This document shows positions 9,505 to 17,939 of a stretch of 64,000 nucleotides of DNA, piece after piece (the stretch's first letter is position 1; every line of letters begins with the position of its first letter). This stretch comes from Brevibacillus laterosporus LMG 15441 (GTDB taxonomy: Bacteria; Bacillota; Bacilli; Brevibacillales; Brevibacillaceae), in the NCBI RefSeq assembly GCF_000219535.2, contig NZ_CP007806.1:2266501-2330500 (forward strand), written 5' to 3'. The position numbers were made by a program, and so were the translations under genes. Under the pieces are notes generated by a model. That model was not told the DNA's origin. It saw nothing but the letters and a program-made list of their open reading frames with translations, and did not search any database.

Positions 9505-9867
9505 TTAGAACCAAGTTATATGGATCCTATAAGTCGTTTTACTTTTATGATCATGAATTAACGCAGGCTCAAATGGGGTAGGATTAAGAGCTATAACTTT
9601 TGTTCGGTTATTTGCAATATCCGGTTCAAGTCGAATCGTACCTGGTGCTCCTTCTACAAAAAATCCTGTATTTGGAATATAAAGATGATTGTCGACTACA
9701 AGGTTTTTCGTAACGATGCTATAACCAGGATACACAATGCTTGGTTGAATTGCATGTGCTGGGTCAGGGGATCGTTCAACAGTAGAGTGTGCACTAACAG
9801 CTTGTGCTCCAAACATCAAAGAAACTGCTATTAGTGAGGAAGCAAGAATGTTTACTTTCTTCATCAT
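9505..9867 (-). CDS. Small secreted protein of unknown function
   Basis: About 120 residues. A lysine-containing start is followed by the hydrophobic stretch ILASSLIAVSLMFGAQAVSA and a likely signal peptidase I site at VSA/HST. The mature part, about 90 residues, has no cysteine and looks beta-rich. I do not recognise a family. I start it at the first of two tandem ATGs (9867), five bases after GGAG; a longer frame to 9897 lacks a ribosome binding site. It ends on the bidirectional terminator shared with gltS. Confidence 0.65.
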   Translation of the reverse strand: MMKKVNILASSLIAVSLMFGAQAVSAHSTVERSPDPAHAIQPSIVYPGYSIVTKNLVVDNHLYIPNTGFFVEGAPGTIRLEPDIANNRTKVIALNPTPFEPALIHDHKSKTTYRIHITWF

Positions 9868-10195
9868 TACCACTCCTTCAAATTTAGGCACCCACAATGA
9901 GAATCAATAATATGTATTTTTTGAATATGAATATGAATATTGCTACACAAAGGGTTATGTTTGAATTATATGCATTTTTTACCATATGTACATACAGAAC
10001 AGAAGTCGAACAAACAATTAATTTTAGGCGGCTATTAACAAGAATAACACGAGCATATTCGTAGATTCCGATTAGAGATTTTTCTAAATAATCACTATCT
10101 GAATATCGGACCAAACTGATATAATATGCTTACATGTAGCACGAAAAAGTGGTTCCCATACATCAACGACAGATAAAGCCTAATAGGGAGATATA
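9868..10195. other. Intergenic, AT-rich
   Basis: About 330 bp between divergent genes. It must hold the promoters of the secreted-protein gene and of the plus-strand gene at 10196, but no box stands out. A 76-codon minus-strand frame here lacks a ribosome binding site and is not accepted. Confidence 0.35.
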
Positions 10196-10654
10196 ATGAA
10201 AAAAGAATTCCTTTATTTCACCTGTAAAATAACAAATGATGATTCCTTTAACGAATTAAAAAGCTTGTTCCATAAACTAAAAACAGCAAAAGAATCTGGT
10301 AAACTGCATGACGGTGACTATGTACTTTGGAAGTCATTTTTTAAGAAAGAGCAATTGGTAAAGTTTTGGAACCCGTCACAGCAGGAATTGAATGAGCATT
10401 GGAGCCTGTATAATTCGTTATCCGTTGACGAGAGAAATACAGATCCTAGATTAAAAGTACCATGGGATTTTGAATCATGGTTAGATGCAATCGCCAGTGC
10501 TGAATATACGCTTATAAGCTGTGAACGTATAGACCAAAATAGAGGGAACTTTGAATATGACCCATGGGCATTTCCTTATGGAAGCGCTGATGCTCTTCGA
10601 TTCTTACTTCACATATTTGACTGTGACATTATTGAAGAAGAAACTGGATATTGA
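10196..10654 (+). CDS. Conserved-looking protein of unknown function
   Basis: A 152-residue soluble protein, with start ATG behind AGGGAG. It is acidic and rich in aromatic residues, including KVPWDFESWLDAIASAEY and EYDPWAFPYGSADALRFL. It has no signal peptide or membrane segment, and I do not recognise a family. It lies 67 bp upstream of the KptA gene on the same strand, so they may be co-transcribed. A link to RNA repair would be speculative. Confidence 0.6.
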   Translation: MKKEFLYFTCKITNDDSFNELKSLFHKLKTAKESGKLHDGDYVLWKSFFKKEQLVKFWNPSQQELNEHWSLYNSLSVDERNTDPRLKVPWDFESWLDAIASAEYTLISCERIDQNRGNFEYDPWAFPYGSADALRFLLHIFDCDIIEEETGY

Positions 10655-10721
10655 AAATGGTAGGGACTGGAAGCTGCTTTACATAATACAATGACAAACA
10701 TTGAAATAGGAAGTGTAGAAT

Positions 10722-11264
10722 ATGAATTATCAAAAATTGAGTAAAGAAATTTCATATGCTTTGCGTCATGCACCACATGAATATGAATTAGAATTAGATG
10801 AATATGGATGGGTTCAAACTGAGCAATTATTGCATTCCCTACATGAACAACCAGTATGGCGTAATGTGAGTGAAAAGGACCTGCAAGTTATGATTTCACA
10901 ATTTGATAAGAAACGATTTGAAATGGAAAATGGAAAAATGAGAGCCCTCTATGGCCACTCAACAGCGAAAAGAGTTTTGAAAGAGGAAAGTGAACCGCCA
11001 GAGTTTCTTTATCATGGTACACCAAAACGATTTGTTTCATTGATATTGGAACAAGGGCTATTACCTAAAGGAAGACAATATGTTCATCTATCAGAAGAAA
11101 TTCAGACTGCAAAACAAGTGGGGAAAAGAAGGGATACGCATCCGACTATTTTAAAGATAGAGGCAAAAAAAGCATGGGCGAATAAAGTTACCTTTTATCA
11201 TGGAAACGAAATGGTTTGGCTGGCGGATAAAATAGATAGGCAGTATATTTCAATCCTTGAATAA
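10722..11264 (+). CDS. kptA: RNA 2'-phosphotransferase (Tpt1/KptA)
   Basis: 180 residues, the usual length. The N-terminal winged-helix-like domain carries SYALRHAPHEYELELDEYGW, the first RNA-binding Arg-His element. The C-terminal ADP-ribosyl-transferase-like domain carries LYHGTPKRF, GRQYVHLSEE and FYHGNEMVWL. KptA transfers an internal 2'-phosphate of RNA to NAD+, releasing ADP-ribose cyclic phosphate. In eukaryotes this finishes tRNA splicing. The role in bacteria, which lack that ligation route, is unsettled. Family assignment is firm. Confidence 0.9.
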   Translation: MNYQKLSKEISYALRHAPHEYELELDEYGWVQTEQLLHSLHEQPVWRNVSEKDLQVMISQFDKKRFEMENGKMRALYGHSTAKRVLKEESEPPEFLYHGTPKRFVSLILEQGLLPKGRQYVHLSEEIQTAKQVGKRRDTHPTILKIEAKKAWANKVTFYHGNEMVWLADKIDRQYISILE

Positions 11265-11484
11265 GGAGTAAATAGAAGGATACTGTTATTCCGTTTTTTT
11301 GGACTTGAAGGATAAGTATACTTTTAGGTAGATCATTTGGAAGTAGGCTTCAAAATGCTGTAAGGAAGCTGTTTTTTACAGAAATTAGCGGAATTGGTAA
11401 GAGAGAATTACCCCTATAAACAAGGAAAGGAGGGTCAAAAAAAGTTCATGTAATGGACTAGGTGTATAAATATGCAATTCTACA

Positions 11485-11513
11485 TTGCGTTGTGTCCTTT
11501 TATTGCTTATAAT
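11485..11513 (+). promoter_or_regulatory. Promoter of zinc-ribbon paralogue A
   Basis: TTGCGT (11485-11490), 17-bp spacer, TATAAT (11508-11513). The start point would lie about 15-20 bases before the ATG, leaving little more than the ribosome binding site GAGGTGG as leader. The same layout and nearly the same bases occur before the second paralogue at 15829-15857. Confidence 0.65.
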
Positions 11514-11534
11514 CATCAGCGAGGTGGTTAATAT

Positions 11535-12122
11535 ATGTCATTAACAGTTAAAATTACCATAAAGGACGACAAAGGAAAAGAAGCTGAAATAGAGCTACAA
11601 GAAACGGATAATCTAGCAAAATTAGTTATTGTTCAAAATGTATTTAACTTATTTGGTGTTGATAAAGATATACTGGACACAGTGAACGAATTTGAAAAGA
11701 TTGGCAAGGCTTACAGTCATTTTTTTGACAATATGAAACAAGAAGAAGAGCAGTTGGAAGAAAAGGATATAAGGGAAAAACGCATTGTTAATAATGAACA
11801 AATTAGGGAACAAATGATCAAAAGCTTTCAGGAGATCGAAGAGACGAAAGAGGCTGAAGCTAAGCCAGTTGATGAGTCAGATTACTTAACTACAGGTATC
11901 AAGGAAGACTCAAATGGCAAAAAACGTTATAAATTAAGATATGAATGTCCAATCTGTATGAATAAGGGCGTACATTATATTTACAAAAATTCGACTGAGA
12001 CATGGTGCCATTCCTGTGGAAGTAAGATGCCTATCAAAGCAGCACACAAGGATGGATTCCCAAATAGAGATTCACACGGGAATTTTTATCGAGCAGGAGA
12101 TTACTATGATTACACCTGTTAA
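11535..12122 (+). CDS. Zinc-ribbon protein of unknown function, paralogue A
   Basis: 195 residues in three parts. The N-terminal domain (1-70) has IKDDKGKEAEIELQETDNL and VFNLFGVDKDILDTVNEFEK. A charged, low-complexity linker (about 71-118) follows. The C-terminal domain has a probable zinc ribbon, with CPIC and CHSCG as the two cysteine pairs, ending in FYRAGDYYDY. I do not recognise the family. A near copy lies at 15878. Both ends are almost identical between the copies, while the linker is not. The gene has its own promoter and a strong terminator. Confidence 0.75.
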   Translation: MSLTVKITIKDDKGKEAEIELQETDNLAKLVIVQNVFNLFGVDKDILDTVNEFEKIGKAYSHFFDNMKQEEEQLEEKDIREKRIVNNEQIREQMIKSFQEIEETKEAEAKPVDESDYLTTGIKEDSNGKKRYKLRYECPICMNKGVHYIYKNSTETWCHSCGSKMPIKAAHKDGFPNRDSHGNFYRAGDYYDYTC

Positions 12123-12190
12123 CAGTGATTACTCATAGTTGAATCGAAATTACTTTGGATGAGATGTATAAAAGTGACATGAATCTGATG

Positions 12191-12217
12191 ACCCCCAGAA
12201 GGTTTCTGGGGGTTTAA
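12191..12217 (+). terminator. Rho-independent terminator
   Basis: ACCCCCAGAA (12191-12200) and TTCTGGGGGT (12204-12213) form a GC-rich stem with a 3-nt loop, followed by TTT. It closes the paralogue A transcript. Confidence 0.75.
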
Positions 12218-12308
12218 TGAAGTGCTTGGTTTTCAGTCGCTTTTAGCTAGTAGGCAAATAAGAGGATTATGCCAGTATAAGCAGTGAAAGCATCATAAAA
12301 CGAGTATT

Positions 12309-13133
12309 TTATAGGCTACTAATGGCTCTGACATTTTGTTTACGATATATTTTCCATGTAATAAACAGAGTAATCAGTAATATGCAAGCAGTTAGATAGC
12401 TCCCCTCAGCACCAAAAGCTCCTCCAGAAAGCATGGCATCCCCGATCGGTTGAACCTTTATAAGGGAAGGCGCCCCTGATTCGCCACCCGAAACTGCAAA
12501 TCCAAAAGCAGATTGTAAGAAATTCCATATAAAATGAGCACCAATAGGAAGCCATAGCTTGCCAGTCATCTCTCTCATTACACCTAGAAATAAGCCATCG
12601 AGAAAGAGGAACAGCATTGGGAGAAGTGACTCGGTAGAACCTGTGTTAAATAAATGAATAGATGCAAACAAAAGAGAGGTAAGCAGAATTGAAGCTTTCA
12701 TGCCAAATGACTCCTTTACAAGTCCCTGAATGTATCCTCTCACCAGTCCTTCTTCAACGATGGCAACCGCTATCCACTTGGGAATGGTAGACAGAATAGC
12801 CACCAGAAGATAGACATCTATTTGAACGCTTGTAAGCTGTACCCCACCGAATAACCAAATAAGTGCACAGGAAAGGAAAATTGTGCAGGCTCCTATTCCA
12901 ATACCCATTATGAGCTGCTTCCAGCTTTCCTCTCTTCCAAATCCTAGAGGCCAAAGAGATTTTCTTTCAAATAGCCGATAGGTAATCCATACGCCAATCA
13001 GCATTCCTATTTGAGACAAATATTTGAGTGAGGCAGGCAATAGTGCATGGAGGAGAAATGAAGTGAGGAAGCCTATTAGGATTGTAAGTGCTATTTTTGC
13101 GATGACTTGTAGGGAGAGTACGATGGTTTTCAT
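12309..13133 (-). CDS. CPBP-family intramembrane metalloprotease
   Basis: A 274-residue polytopic protein with about eight hydrophobic segments. It carries the three CPBP (Abi/Rce1-like) motifs in the second half: EEGLVRGYIQG, FASIHLFNTG, and GAHFIWNF. The paired glutamates and the two histidines would bind the catalytic metal inside the membrane. In bacteria these proteins are linked to bacteriocin self-immunity and peptide processing. No bacteriocin gene is adjacent. ATG follows AGGAGG with normal spacing. Confidence 0.88.
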   Translation of the reverse strand: MKTIVLSLQVIAKIALTILIGFLTSFLLHALLPASLKYLSQIGMLIGVWITYRLFERKSLWPLGFGREESWKQLIMGIGIGACTIFLSCALIWLFGGVQLTSVQIDVYLLVAILSTIPKWIAVAIVEEGLVRGYIQGLVKESFGMKASILLTSLLFASIHLFNTGSTESLLPMLFLFLDGLFLGVMREMTGKLWLPIGAHFIWNFLQSAFGFAVSGGESGAPSLIKVQPIGDAMLSGGAFGAEGSYLTACILLITLFITWKIYRKQNVRAISSL

Positions 13134-13605
13134 TGAAGAGGCCTCCTAGATCTTTTACCTATCATATCTTTCCATTTTAAGCTATTGGATGAGTATATGA
13201 AAGACTCATTACCTTATTTTCACAAATATTCCACCACTCGATTGAAACATTATCATAGAAAGCTACTGCTGCCAAATAACTGATCCATAACGTGATTGTT
13301 CTACATTTAGAAGCAGGGAGCATTAACAGATCGGAGTAGTTTTTAACTTTGATGAATGGTAGATATAACTCATCGTACAGTGCATTTATTGATAATGATA
13401 ACTATTATCATATATAATGAAGGATGCATAATGATACAAGCTAGGATGACGAAAGCAACAATCCTATCGGTAACCATCCGGTGGGATTGTATGCGGTGTG
13501 CGGCAGTGCTTCCTGACAACTTGATGTCATAATTTTTGCATGATGGCAAGGGGAGCTCATAGTTTGTTCAGGTAGTCGTGATATGTACGTGCTTTAAGGA
13601 GATGA
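13134..13605. other. Intergenic region carrying the iron-regulated promoter
   Basis: No gene is supported. The Fur-controlled promoter lies at 13389-13418, leaving a leader of about 180 nt before the AraC-fusion gene. CAATCC (near 13460) and GGATTG (near 13483) can pair within the leader. I do not recognise a riboswitch class. Confidence 0.4.
13389..13418 (+). promoter_or_regulatory. Promoter with overlapping Fur box
   Basis: GATAATGATAACTATTATC at 13391-13409 matches the classical 19-bp Fur consensus GATAATGATAATCATTATC at 17 positions. It covers the spacer of a promoter with TTGATA (13389-13394) and TATAAT (13413-13418), 18 bp apart. Iron-loaded Fur should block this promoter, so the downstream gene should be induced by iron starvation. 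Confidence 0.8.
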
Positions 13606-15579
13606 ATGACAGTTATGCAAATGAACGACTATTTTGTGTTGTGGAATCATGCTTTCATTCGGGTGTTGGATATCCGTCATGCGATCCTGAGGGTAGGAGA
13701 AGAGCTTGGCTCATATCGACTCCCCACAAGCAGTTTTTTGTATGCAACTCGTGGTGTTGCCCAAATACTGCTTGACGGGGAAGTTCATCGATCAGAGAGA
13801 TTCCATGTACTCCATAGCGGGAAGGGGACATGCTTAGAGATTATAGGGATAGAAGACGAGTTTGAATACTATATGATTCTATATAAGGCTACACTTCCAC
13901 GTCCATGTAGCCAGGACATTCTGGCACTGTTGGAAACTAGCAATCCTTTTCAAATACAGTACAGCTTTTCACCAAATGACCCAATCTCACTATTCCATAA
14001 AATGAAAGCTATGAATCAAGAATGGAAACAACCAAGGTCAATTGAACGTTTTTATGTTAAATCAGAGTTTTATCCATTTGTCTACAGTATTCTGCGGCAG
14101 CTCCAAGGTCAAGAGATTGATGTGAAAGAGCCGGGAATTGCTACACAAGTGATTATGTATATGCAAAAGCATTACTCGGAATCGATCACTCTCGAATCCC
14201 TTGCAGAGACTTTGAATTACAGTGTTCCCCACTTATCCGCTTTGTTCAAAAAGGAGACCGGGCACAGTCTGATTCATTATCTGATTCGGATAAGAATGGA
14301 TAAGGCAGCAAGTCTACTAGTAGAAACGGATGCAACATTACGTGAAATAGCTGTCAGTGTAGGTTATGAGGACCCGTATTATTTTGGGCGTCTATTCAAA
14401 AAGTACAAGGGTGTTTCGCCTGCCCGTTATAGAGTTAGAGAGCTACAGCATCAAACAGAAGAAAGTCCTTCTAACTTCATTCGATCCTCCATTGAAGTTC
14501 AAAAGGGTCCGCGCTATATTGAGGGTGATATTCATGATCAATATAAGAGAGAGGGACTTACACCGATGTACAAACAATCTAGGTCAACTACTACGGCAAC
14601 ATTACTCCTTTGCTTTGCGTTGCTTCTCAGTGCGTGTTCTGTTGGCACTTCAAACACGAATACAGCAACTTCGGGAAATCAATCGTCATCTGCTGGCTCA
14701 GTATCGCACAATTCTACTCAAACGAATTCCGGTCAGGCTTCTGAAAGCGCACCAACCAAAATAATATCGACGGTTAGCGGTGACATAAGAATTCCCGTTA
14801 ACCCCCAAAGGATTATAGCTGACCAGTATCTGGGCAGTTTTATTGCGCTTGGTATTACCCCCATTGGAACTCCCGGACTGCACCGGAAAAATCCGTATTT
14901 TGCCGAAGCACTCAAGGAAGTGGAGGATATTGGTGATGTGGAGGGTTCATTGGAAAAGGTGATTGATTTACAACCAGACCTGATCGTAACAGGGTCGGCA
15001 GAAGATCATAGCAGATATCAGCAATTATCCAAGATTGCCCCTACCATATCAATTCCTTATGGCGAATTAAAAAATGCCCATGAAGAGCTGACTTACTTTG
15101 GCAAGCTACTAGGTAAGGAAAAAGAAGCTGAAAAATGGCTTGCGGAGTACGATCATCGTATTTCTGTAGCAAGAGAAAAAGCAAGGAAAGCAGTGCCTTC
15201 TAATGCTACCTTTTCTATATTTGAGCTTACACCCAAGGGGACCTATGCTTACGGGGACAATTTTGGACGAGGTGGTCAAGCTGTATATCAAGCATTGGGA
15301 TTCAAGCCTCCAGCACCGATAGCAGCCGAAATTAGTAAAAAACAGTGGGTTGAGCTGTCTAATGAGTTACTACAACAATATGCAGGCGATTATATCATCC
15401 TGACCTCTGACGACCGTACCTTAGAGGACTTGAAAGCCGATCCGATCTGGGCTTCTCTTGATGCAGTCAAAAACAATCGTGTATACATATGGAAAGAAGA
15501 GCGATCCTGGTACTTTGACCCAATCGCAGTATTGTCACAAACAGAGGAAATCGCGGATTGGCTGGCAGGTCAGCGCTAA
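13606..15579 (+). CDS. AraC regulator fused to an iron-siderophore binding lipoprotein
   Basis: 657 residues. Residues 1-180 form an AraC sensor-like region. Residues about 185-285 are the double helix-turn-helix domain, with TLESLAETLNYSVPHLSAL and GYEDPYYFGRLFKKYKGVSP. Residues about 365-657 form an FecB/BtuF-type binding domain, including GDVEGSLEKVIDLQPDLIV. The B. subtilis regulator Btr has the same order. Unusually, residues 321-344 here look like a complete lipoprotein signal ending in LLLSAC. An in-frame ATG at 14566 with GAGAGAGGGA upstream could start a separate lipoprotein. The stop codon between two ancestral genes may have been lost, or one gene may give two products. A Fur box controls it. 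Confidence 0.85.
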   Translation: MTVMQMNDYFVLWNHAFIRVLDIRHAILRVGEELGSYRLPTSSFLYATRGVAQILLDGEVHRSERFHVLHSGKGTCLEIIGIEDEFEYYMILYKATLPRPCSQDILALLETSNPFQIQYSFSPNDPISLFHKMKAMNQEWKQPRSIERFYVKSEFYPFVYSILRQLQGQEIDVKEPGIATQVIMYMQKHYSESITLESLAETLNYSVPHLSALFKKETGHSLIHYLIRIRMDKAASLLVETDATLREIAVSVGYEDPYYFGRLFKKYKGVSPARYRVRELQHQTEESPSNFIRSSIEVQKGPRYIEGDIHDQYKREGLTPMYKQSRSTTTATLLLCFALLLSACSVGTSNTNTATSGNQSSSAGSVSHNSTQTNSGQASESAPTKIISTVSGDIRIPVNPQRIIADQYLGSFIALGITPIGTPGLHRKNPYFAEALKEVEDIGDVEGSLEKVIDLQPDLIVTGSAEDHSRYQQLSKIAPTISIPYGELKNAHEELTYFGKLLGKEKEAEKWLAEYDHRISVAREKARKAVPSNATFSIFELTPKGTYAYGDNFGRGGQAVYQALGFKPPAPIAAEISKKQWVELSNELLQQYAGDYIILTSDDRTLEDLKADPIWASLDAVKNNRVYIWKEERSWYFDPIAVLSQTEEIADWLAGQR

Positions 15580-15828
15580 GTGTGTATAGAAACATTATTT
15601 ATAAATGAAATTTGAATAAACAAAGCAATCACTCAGTGAAGTGTCCCGTATACATGTTAGGGAGCCTAGAGCTTTTCCATAGTCGATGTAAGAGGATGCT
15701 TCACTGTTTTGCTAGATATGAGCTTTATGGATGTTCTTGTTTCATATTTCACAATTTAACTCGTTATAATTATGAAAGAGGAATTTCCCGTTATTTACGA
15801 AAAGAATGCTTATAATACGCTATCCTAA

Positions 15829-15857
15829 TTGCTTTCTATCCATTTATTGCTTATAAT
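15829..15857 (+). promoter_or_regulatory. Promoter of zinc-ribbon paralogue B
   Basis: TTGCTT (15829-15834), 17-bp spacer, TATAAT (15852-15857). The stretch from the -35 box to the ribosome binding site CGAGGTGG is nearly the same as before paralogue A. Conservation outside the coding region suggests a recent duplication that included the promoter, or selection on a shared signal. Confidence 0.65.
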
Positions 15858-15877
15858 CATTTTCGAGGTGGTCTAAA

Positions 15878-16450
15878 ATGTCATTATTAGTCAAAATTTC
15901 CATTAAAGATGATAAGGGCAAAGAAGCGGGAATCGAGCTTCAGGAAAACGACTATTTAGCTAAATTAGTGATTATTCAGAACGTATTTAATCTTTTTGGT
16001 GTGGACAAGGATATTCTGAAAACAGTAAACGAGTTCGAAAAGATAGGTAAGGCCTATAGTAATTTCTTTGAAAATATGCAGCAAGAAGAGGAGCAGAAGA
16101 TAGAACAGCATCTAGACAATAACGATGAGAACCAAGAACAAGTAAGTGCGGATTTGCTGGAGGATAAGAAGTCAAATGAAAGTCATGAAAATGTTGTTCA
16201 TGTTGCAGATTATCTTACAACAGGAATTAAAGAAGATGCAAACGGAACAAAACGCTACAAATTAAGATATGAATGTCCCATTTGCATGAATAAGGGCGTT
16301 CATTATATTTACAAAAATTCGACTGAGACCTGGTGTCATGCCTGTGGAAGTAAAATGCCAATAAAATCAGCACATAAAGATGGATTTCCCAACAGAGATT
16401 CACATGGGAATTTTTATCGAGCAGGAGACTATTACGATTACTCAAGCTAA
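15878..16450 (+). CDS. Zinc-ribbon protein of unknown function, paralogue B
   Basis: 190 residues with the same three-part plan as the gene at 11535. The N-terminal domain (1-72) and the C-terminal zinc-ribbon domain (about 112-190, with CPIC and CHACG) are nearly identical to paralogue A. The acidic linker between them has diverged in sequence and length. The last residues end in YSS rather than YTC. Function is unknown. The cysteine pairs and a charged linker suggest a nucleic-acid or protein adaptor, but this is only inference. The nucleotidyltransferase gene follows after 93 bp. Confidence 0.75.
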   Translation: MSLLVKISIKDDKGKEAGIELQENDYLAKLVIIQNVFNLFGVDKDILKTVNEFEKIGKAYSNFFENMQQEEEQKIEQHLDNNDENQEQVSADLLEDKKSNESHENVVHVADYLTTGIKEDANGTKRYKLRYECPICMNKGVHYIYKNSTETWCHACGSKMPIKSAHKDGFPNRDSHGNFYRAGDYYDYSS

Positions 16451-16543
16451 CATTTCTCCCAAAACTAGCAGGATATCTTACAACTTATGATAAAATAGGG
16501 TATGACCAAAATTTATAGATAAACTTCATAGTGGGAGAAAAAG

Positions 16544-17320
16544 ATGAAAGAAGCTATACAATATGAAATCAAAAAATTGGAACAAGAACACAATATCAGA
16601 ATTTTATTTGCCGTAGAATCCGGAAGCCGGGCATGGGGATTCCCATCACAAGATAGCGATTATGACGTGCGCTTTGTCTATATCAGACGTCCTGAATGGT
16701 ATCTTTCAATCGATGAAAAACGCGATGTAATTGAAGTACCCATTACTAATTTGCTAGACATTAACGGATGGGATATTAAAAAGGCGCTCAGACTGTTTAG
16801 AAAGTCAAATCCTTCCTTGATGGAATGGCTGAGTTCGGAAATCGTTTACCACGATGCTTATGGATTTAAGGATGAGATGATAAAGCTGAGGGAGCGTGTT
16901 TTTTCTCCAAAAATTTCGATTCATCACTATCTTGGCATGGCGAAGGGGAATTATAGAGATTACCTCAAGGGAGAACAGGTAAAAATAAAAAAATACTTCT
17001 ATGTTCTTCGGCCTTTGCTAGCTTGCATGTGGATTGAGAGATACAAGGTGAATCCACCCATACTGTTTCAAGAATTGGTAAATAAATTAGTAGCTGATGC
17101 AGCGGTAAAAAGCGCAATTGAGAAGCTGCTTAAAAGCAAAATGGCTGGAAAAGAAATTGCCCTTGAAAAGCGTATTGATGTGTTAAATGACTTTATTGAA
17201 GAGGGGTTTGCACATCTTAGCGACATTTCGCCTACGTATAGTCGTGAAATGAACGATCCAACTGCCCAACTTGATGATGTATATCGTAAATACCTAAGGC
17301 TAGTCTGGGATTTCGAATAA
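16544..17320 (+). CDS. Nucleotidyltransferase, YcgL-like
   Basis: 258 residues. The polymerase-beta-like nucleotidyltransferase core is visible in ESGSRAWGFPSQDSDYDVRF, with G-S-x-A/R and the D-x-D metal pair. The remainder is helical, with MAKGNYRDYL and FYVLRPLLACMWIERY. The pattern matches the COG3541 family of predicted nucleotidyltransferases, whose substrate is unknown. ATG follows GTGGGAG. It stands alone with terminators downstream. A toxin-antitoxin role is possible for this fold, but no partner gene is evident. Confidence 0.85.
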   Translation: MKEAIQYEIKKLEQEHNIRILFAVESGSRAWGFPSQDSDYDVRFVYIRRPEWYLSIDEKRDVIEVPITNLLDINGWDIKKALRLFRKSNPSLMEWLSSEIVYHDAYGFKDEMIKLRERVFSPKISIHHYLGMAKGNYRDYLKGEQVKIKKYFYVLRPLLACMWIERYKVNPPILFQELVNKLVADAAVKSAIEKLLKSKMAGKEIALEKRIDVLNDFIEEGFAHLSDISPTYSREMNDPTAQLDDVYRKYLRLVWDFE

Positions 17321-17489
17321 GAGATTTATCGAAGCGTCTCTTTTTCATCGGGTGACGGATTGTTTACAGACATCTGATCTCGATCATTTTTTCGTTTAGT
17401 GATACATAATAGAATTGATTCTTGTTACTCTTGTGATCATTTCAGACACTACAGTCAATTACTTTACTAGGACAAGTTTGAATAATTTG

Positions 17490-17520
17490 AATAGCCGGCC
17501 TTAATGGTCGGCTATTTTTA
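17490..17520 (+). terminator. Rho-independent terminator
   Basis: AATAGCCGGCC (17490-17500) pairs with GGTCGGCTATT (17506-17516), including one G-T pair, around a 5-nt loop. A T-run follows. It lies about 170 bp after the nucleotidyltransferase gene. Confidence 0.7.
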
Positions 17521-17654
17521 CATTTCTAAATGAAGGAGCATAATTACCTGAAACTAGGTGGGTGCAATAAGTACGCTGTATATTTTTCTTACAAAAATTT
17601 ATTAATAACCGCAATCAACGCTGATCCAGGGCATTGATCAGCTTTCTATTAAAG

Positions 17655-17686
17655 GAACGCTATTATGCATATAGCGTTCTTTTTTA
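17655..17686 (+). terminator. Rho-independent terminator
   Basis: GAACGCTAT (17655-17663) pairs with ATAGCGTTC (17671-17679), followed by six or more T. No gene lies immediately upstream, so it may be a second terminator for the same transcript. Confidence 0.7.
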
Positions 17687-17845
17687 GTGGAATTTGATCT
17701 TATTTTCGAAATCAAACACGATCTTTCAGATGGAGCGAAATGATGGGTCTATGTCCCATTAAGAAGGGAAGTTATAAGGATTTTTGGGGAGGCAAAATTG
17801 TTCAAAGGCATGCGTGGATATTCCTTTTGAAATATATACCAAATA

Positions 17846-17864
17846 AGTTGCGTAAGGCAAAAAT
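17846..17864. promoter_or_regulatory. Possible MntR-like box upstream of sodA
   Basis: Read on the minus strand the site contains TTTTTGCCTTACGCAACT. It shares the TTTGCCTTA half with the known Bacillus MntR operator and several bases of the other half. Control of a Mn superoxide dismutase by manganese would be sensible, but the match is partial. Confidence 0.25.
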
Positions 17865-17939
17865 ATTTGGTTGTATACAAAATATTTTATATCGTGTAAA
17901 CTAAGGATGTAATCAATCAAGATAGGAGGAAATAATTGA

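Larger units (their letters stand above)
17321..17939. other. Intergenic region upstream of sodA with two terminators
   Basis: No gene is supported in this 620-bp stretch. It holds two hairpins, at 17490-17520 and 17655-17686, and a possible manganese-regulator half-site at 17846-17864 upstream of sodA. Otherwise it is AT-rich sequence. Confidence 0.4.

Noticed and set aside
9884-10114. 76-codon minus-strand frame in the AT-rich spacer
   Set aside because: No ribosome binding site; hydrophobic content is explained by AT-rich sequence.
15612-15815. 67-codon frame between the AraC fusion and paralogue B
   Set aside because: No ribosome binding site, odd composition rich in Cys and Tyr, and it runs almost up to the promoter of paralogue B.
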